The notes below the pieces were generated by a model. That model was not told the DNA's origin. It did not search any database and saw nothing but the letters and a program-made list of their open reading frames with translations. Made by a program: the position numbers and the translations under genes. From Cryptomeria japonica (taxonomy: Eukaryota > Streptophyta > Pinopsida > Cupressales > Cupressaceae), in assembly GCF_030272615.1 (NCBI RefSeq), contig NC_081414.1, positions 783,098,119-783,162,118 of the forward strand: DNA of 64,000 nt, read 5' to 3'. Below, one piece after another: positions 58,936 through 64,000 of this stretch. Numbering within the stretch: position 1 is the stretch's first letter; each line of letters starts with the position of its first letter.

Positions 58936-60740
58936 TAGAGGAACTTCAAGGTATATAGACTCTGAACCGGCAATACAGATACTAACAAAAGAACCTACAT
59001 TGAATCTACCGGTATAGAATGAAGATCAAGTTACACCGGTATCATCTAAAAATTCCACTATAACTAAGGGACATCAGCAAACGAAGACAGCCCAGTATTT
59101 AAGATTGAACCACTCTGAAAATCAGATAATTGGGAACAAGTATTAAGGAGTTATGACAAGAGGAAGATGAGCAAATGAAGAGGTATATATTATTTCTCAA
59201 ATTGAACCATCATCAATTAATGAGGCATCTGAAGATAAGTACTAGATTAAAGCTATGGAAGAGGAACTAGAAAAAATTGAGAAGAATAACACATGGACAT
59301 TATTTCCCCACCCTAAAGACAAAAATGTGATTGGAACAAAATGGGTATTCAGAAACAAACTTAATGAAGATGGGAAGGTAATTAGAAATAAAGAAAGACT
59401 AGTGTGTAAAGGATATTCTTAGAAAGAAGGAATTGATTATAATGAAACCTTTGCACCAGTAGCTAGAATTGAGGCAGTCAGATTATTCTTGTCTTTTGCA
59501 GCACACAAGAACTACAAAGTATATCAAATGGGTATTAAATGTGTATTTTTGAATGGAGATCTTGAAGAAGAAGTTTACATTGAGCAACCTGATGGATTTT
59601 CTTTGACAGATAACAAATATATGGTTTGCAAGTTAAGGAAAGCTTTGTATGGGTTGAAGCAAGCTCCAAGAGCTTGGTATGCTAGATTGGATAAATATCT
59701 TTTGAAGATTGGATTTTCTAAAGGTAATGTTGACAACAACTTATACTATAAAGTGACTAATGATGACATCTTGGTTATAGAAGTTTTTGTTGATGATATA
59801 ATCTGTGGAGGAGAAGATGGATTATGTAAAGACTTTTCTATTGAAATGCAGCAAGAATTTGAAATATCTATGATTGGAGAGATAAAATTCTTTTTAGGAT
59901 TGTAGATTTCACAGACTAATAAAGGTATATTCTTGAGTCAATCCAATTACTTAAAGGAGTTACTAAAGAAATTTGGGATGGAGAACTCTAAACCGGTAAG
60001 CACACCTATGACTACAAATGACAAATTATCACTAAGGGATGAATCTACACCTATTAATCTGACTAGGTACAAATCTACGATAGGAGGTTTACTATATTTG
60101 ACACAAACAAGACCTAACATTATGAATGCAGTATGTATTGTTTCAAGATTTCAGAGTAATCCTAGAGAAAATCATGAATCAACAATAAAAAGGATTTTTC
60201 GGTACTTACAAGGCACTACAAATTTTGGCTTATGGTATCCTAGAGATGAAAACTTTGAATTATGTGCATACACAGATGCAAATTGGGCAAGAAACGTGGA
60301 TTGCTGAAAAAGCACGACCAGCAGAGCATTTTTTCTTGGAAGCAGATTAATTTCTTGGTTGAGTAAGAAACAAAGTTGTACATCTTTATCAACAACAAAA
60401 TCAGAATATGGTGCAGTAGCAACTAACTGTACACAGGTATTATGGCTAAAGAAAATGTTGAAAGACATAAAGGTAAAATGCAAGAAACCTATAACTATCT
60501 ATTGTGATAACACTGCAACAATTGATATATCTAAGAATCTGGTACTACATTCTAAAACTAAACATGTTTCTATCAAATTGATTTTTCTGAAAGAGAATGT
60601 TGAAGAAAAATAAGTAAAACTAGTTTATGTGAATACTAAAGAGCAGACCGCAGATATTTTCACTAAGCCTTTGCCTAAGGAGACTTTTGAATTTCTCAAA
60701 GACCAGCTTGGGGTCATACCCCCACCGGTAGAGACTTAGA
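58936..60740 (+). pseudogene. Copia reverse transcriptase and RNase H remnant
   Basis: RT: NNTWTLFPHPKDKNVIGTKW, then [40 protein letters not shown] and an intact VDD box at 59789-59797. RNase H: YKSTIGGLLYLTQTRPNIMN, YTDANWA (about 60270), then ITIYCDNTATIDISKN (about 60492). Stops at 59903-59905, 60305-60307 and 60611-60613 interrupt it. The end reads EQTADIFTKPLPKETFEFLK. Confidence 0.9.
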
Positions 60741-61110
60741 CAATTGATGTTTGTCATCAACCGGCTGAACTCATAGAGAAATCTTTTATTTCAGCTTTGA
60801 TGAGGAGAGCTACTTCTCAGGGGGAGTAGTTAGTATAATGAATTGGTTGGTATTTTGTATTTGAACCTGTCTTTTGTATTGGCTTAGGCATTTGATGTCA
60901 AAGGGGGAGAGATTGATATGGAAAAATACAAGAAAAACACATGTTACTCTTAGGGGGAGAGATTGTTACTTTGAGAGAGATTGATTACTCTATGTATCTG
61001 AATTTTGATTTCTGGTTATGATCTCTTTTGGGAGATTGTTGGTTTTTGGTATTTGGCATTTCTGTTTTGGCACTTTGATGGTTTTTCCATATTGTGTTGC
61101 CATCAATGCC
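60741..61110 (+). other. Copia region between RNase H and the 3' LTR
   Basis: No further protein frame is recognised. GGGGGAG runs recur at 60819, 60905 and 60954, before the one used as polypurine tract. Confidence 0.5.
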
Positions 61111-61122
61111 AAAGGGGGAGAT
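61111..61122 (+). other. Polypurine tract of the copia element
   Basis: AAAGGGGGAGAT directly before the 3' LTR, the usual copia form. Confidence 0.85.
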
Positions 61123-62190
61123 TCTTGGTATTTTGGTTATGTTGATATGGTTTTGTCATTGATGTCAACACCTTTAACACTTATAAACTCTGGCACTTTG
61201 GAGGATTGGCAATATTCACGGACAAGCAAGTGACTTTATGCACAATCACCGGTATTTGGTTCACTAGCAGGATATATTGTTCACCGGCATTTTGACTGAC
61301 ATGGAAAACATCTGGTTATGTCGAAGACATCGTTTGGACACTTTGTCTTGGAGATTTGTTCATTGACATATTTGTATTTACATATTTGTTATTACCGACA
61401 AATAGGTCCAGAATAAGCACTGACAATCTTATCTATTCTAGATCAGCACAACACGCTTTGGAGATGATTTTGTTGTTATTTCAAATGCATTAAGCCAACT
61501 TGTTGAATCAGATATTGCATCGGTTATTGATTTACTTGTTCTTATTTTATTGTAATATCTTTTAGAGCTGAACTACTAAAATTGGTCTTAGGTTATGGTA
61601 TATATGTAAGATCTTATTTGTAAGATCGATATGCAATCAGTGAAGAGGAATTGTAAGAAGGTATATGCAAGAATAAGTAGAGCTATACACACAAACATCA
61701 TTTGAAGGTGATGCAAGGTTCTATGAAGGAAATCAGAACTACATAGGTACTGAATCCAGCATAAGAAGATTCTATTTTAAGCAGTACATCATTATTGGAT
61801 TTAACCATCCAATTGTAGTCAGTGTGACCCCTATTTGTGTTGGAACAGTGAGCTCTAGGCGCTTGGCCTTTTTGAATGTGAAGACCCCATTTGTATACAC
61901 ATACTATCTGCAGTAGTATCATCTGATTGTGGGTAAGGTTTCCCACCATGACTTTTCCCCTTACAGGGTTTCCATATACAAATATTGGTGTTATGTGTTG
62001 TGGATGTTATTGTCTTTCTGTTTCATACATTAATCTTTACCGGTACTGGAATTAACTGATAAACTGTCTATCAGCATAAAGTTTGGTTTACCGGTATTAA
62101 GCATTAAGGTTGGTTAAATTGTTTTTGGTTTGGATTTATTTGATAACTGACTCACCCCCCTCCCCCCTCAGTTGTCTCTGGGACCTAACA
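61123..62190 (+). repeat. 3' LTR of the copia element
   Basis: Begins TCTTGGTATTTTGGTTATG, probably once TGTTGG, and ends GGGACCTAACA. Confidence 0.88.
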
Positions 62191-62195
62191 ATTAT

Positions 62196-63105
62196 ATATG
62201 GGTGTCATAAATTTTAAGTATAGCATCTGATGAGAATGTCTTCCATTAACATACCTAAGATGTGTCTCACTCTAACCTTAAATATACAATGAATTGATAA
62301 TATATTTTATTAGCATTTCAACCTCAACATGCCACTAACACAAGCTTGATCACATGTTCTTGTGACATCAAAACATTAAATGAAAACCCCATCTTATAGG
62401 AATGAATCATAAGTGTAAGCATTATCATAAGCATAAAACAAGTCTCAATTGTGTTACAACTTCTTTCTTTCCCTTCAATCCTTGAAGATATATTTCACAT
62501 GCTACATGATTTTGAAAACATCAAGTCTATCTACCCCTAATATTTAGAGGACTAGGATGACCCACACAACTTAGTCTTAATAATTCCACCTGAACATTTT
62601 GTCATAGGTGTAGATCTATTTTCTATTCACGAATCTAAGTTAAAAACCCTATATGATATCTAGAACATTCTATTACTTTTATTTTAGATCAATTTCTCAT
62701 CATTTGTTCTAGATATAGCACTAGGATTTAACCTTAATTCAAATTCAGTTTCAAATCAAACGAGGTTTAATTTGATCTTTATTAATTCTTTTTATAATTG
62801 GATCAATCAAAGTCAATTTCCTCCTTAATGTAGGGTTTTTTCCAATTGAAGTTAGTGGCCTTATCAATCTAAGTGGTGAAGCCCTAATTTCAATACCTTA
62901 GATTTTGGTGAATTGAATGCTTTTGCATATTTATGATTGAGTGTTTTTAGATCGAATTTTTCCTAATGGATTTTATAAAATCTAATTGGTTTTCTATTTC
63001 ACATGTGAGAAAATTAATTATTGGTTATATTTAGCAAAATCATGTGTTGGATAATAGCCTTTTTCACTTCATGTTGCTTGCATTTTTGCATACCAGATTC
63101 ACATA
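62196..63105. other. Intergenic, nothing recognised
   Basis: AT-rich DNA with no coding frame or repeat that stands out. Confidence 0.45.
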
Positions 63106-64000
63106 TTGCATAATTGTTCAATGCTTTTTATCCATATTTTATATAGTTACATAACGACACTATTAAAATTATTGATGGAATATGTAAATCTCATAAGGGC
63201 TTTAGTGGGTAATATTCATGATAATCCTAGAGATGACATTGAAAAGGCTAACAATTGTACCTCTACTAGGGTACCTTATGTCAATGAGGATAGAATCAAT
63301 AGTCCTATCAATGATCTCACAAATGGAGTGAAAATATTGAAGAGCAACATGACACCTCCTGTTATCCTAAAGGTATTTTAGTGCAAGGGGGGAAAGTTAA
63401 ACAATTTAATCTTAGCACATCTTTTTCTCTAGATCCTTCTTATTCTACTAAATCTTACCTTAATCATCAACATATTTTAAGGCAAGATGATTTTATGCAT
63501 TTCATTAATGATTTATCTCCTAACATAAATTAAGAAAAGATGAAGATGTAGATAATTCTTCTTCTAGAGAGGGTATAAAAAGAAATGATATACAAGAGAA
63601 TCACCCTACAAAGGAAATTTCTTCCTCATTCACTTATTCCTTTGTACCATCAACTTGTCCTTAGACAATATTTTTTAAGAAATTCACATGACCAAATTCT
63701 TTCTTCTTCACAATTGAAAACATCCTATGAGGTTGGCTATGATATGATTTTAAAACAAGGCTATAAAGGATAAGGACTTGGAAAACAAGAACAAGGAATA
63801 AAAGTTCCTATAGATTCTCCCTTATAATATACTAGAGAAGGTATCACAATTCATCAACATTTATGGGTGATTTAATTAAGGTTCAAATGCTTAAGGATTA
63901 CTTTGTAGAACATAGAAACTATCATCTATCTAAAAATACAAGCTCATAAAACAATCCTCCTCCTTCCTTATCATTTCTTTTACCACAAAAAATAACCCTT
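63106..64000 (+). pseudogene. Remnant of a Tat-like gypsy element, G-patch region
   Basis: Frames at 63106-63381 and 63585-63773 look like decayed retroelement coding sequence. The second ends YEVGYDMILKQGYKG, then a stop, then GLGKQEQGIKVPI. This G-patch-like pattern corresponds to the segment between protease and RT in the Tat element (23493-23575). The remnant runs off the window. A host G-patch gene fragment is a less likely alternative. Confidence 0.5.

Larger units (their letters stand above)
55531..62195 (+). mobile_element. Ty1/copia LTR retrotransposon, nearly full length, mutated
   Basis: LTRs 55536-56604 and 61123-62190 enclose a primer-binding site, gag, protease, integrase, reverse transcriptase and RNase H in copia order, then a polypurine tract. 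Possible 5-bp duplications are ATCAT (55531-55535) and ATTAT (62191-62195), one transition apart. LTRs differ at roughly 5-7% of positions by eye, so it is younger than the chromovirus but older than the Tat element. Stops and frameshifts occur in most domains. Confidence 0.92.

Noticed and set aside
1-64000. tRNA or rRNA genes
   Set aside because: No cloverleaf with consistent A and B boxes and no ribosomal RNA signature was noticed on reading; a dedicated scan could not be run.

Overview
The window reads as nuclear DNA of a land plant, most likely a conifer or other gymnosperm. That is an inference from its AT-rich, gene-poor makeup, its large nested transposons, and the presence of a plant receptor kinase and plant clathrin exons. 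No complete, uninterrupted host gene is visible. Almost everything that can be named is transposon-derived or broken.

Layout. 1-1445 holds the 3' part of a G-type lectin S-receptor-like kinase with an in-frame stop near the end of its kinase domain. 3345-9472 is an old, heavily mutated Ty3/gypsy chromovirus with recognisable LTRs and a GTATC target duplication. 10234 onward holds a reversed LTR fragment. 11120-54986 is the main object: a CACTA (En/Spm) transposon of about 43.9 kb. Its ends are inverted repeats starting CACTA that match at 26 of the first 30 positions, and both are flanked by the 3-bp duplication CCA. 55531-62195 is a Ty1/copia element with about 1.07-kb LTRs. The last 900 bp hold a remnant of another Tat-like gypsy element.

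Inside the CACTA element, the minus strand carries its own transposase genes. A tnp2-type gene lies at 48295-43695 and ends in a long aspartate tract encoded by a microsatellite. A second multi-exon region at about 42762-37590 contains a nearly whole but nonsense-mutated SET domain and a Transposase_24-like segment. The element also holds exons of a host clathrin heavy-chain gene in two blocks (12282-14818 and 36360-37005), same strand and collinear. The left block has been tandemly duplicated.

Two direct copies of an unrecognised reading frame of about 970-980 codons lie near the two ends of the CACTA element. The left copy is split at 17334-33338 by a young 16-kb Ty3/gypsy Tat-type retrotransposon (TSD AGGAG, LTRs about 99% identical by eye). 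That retrotransposon carries an antisense, GC-rich plant-mobile-domain reading frame. The intact right copy serves as an empty-site comparison for the insertion.

History inferred: the CACTA element acquired clathrin sequence and possibly the SET segment. The unknown ORF was duplicated and one copy interrupts the clathrin block. A copia-type LTR landed at 38.4 kb, and the Tat element inserted most recently. Most nonsense changes look like C-to-T or G-to-A transitions, as expected from decay of methylated, silenced DNA.
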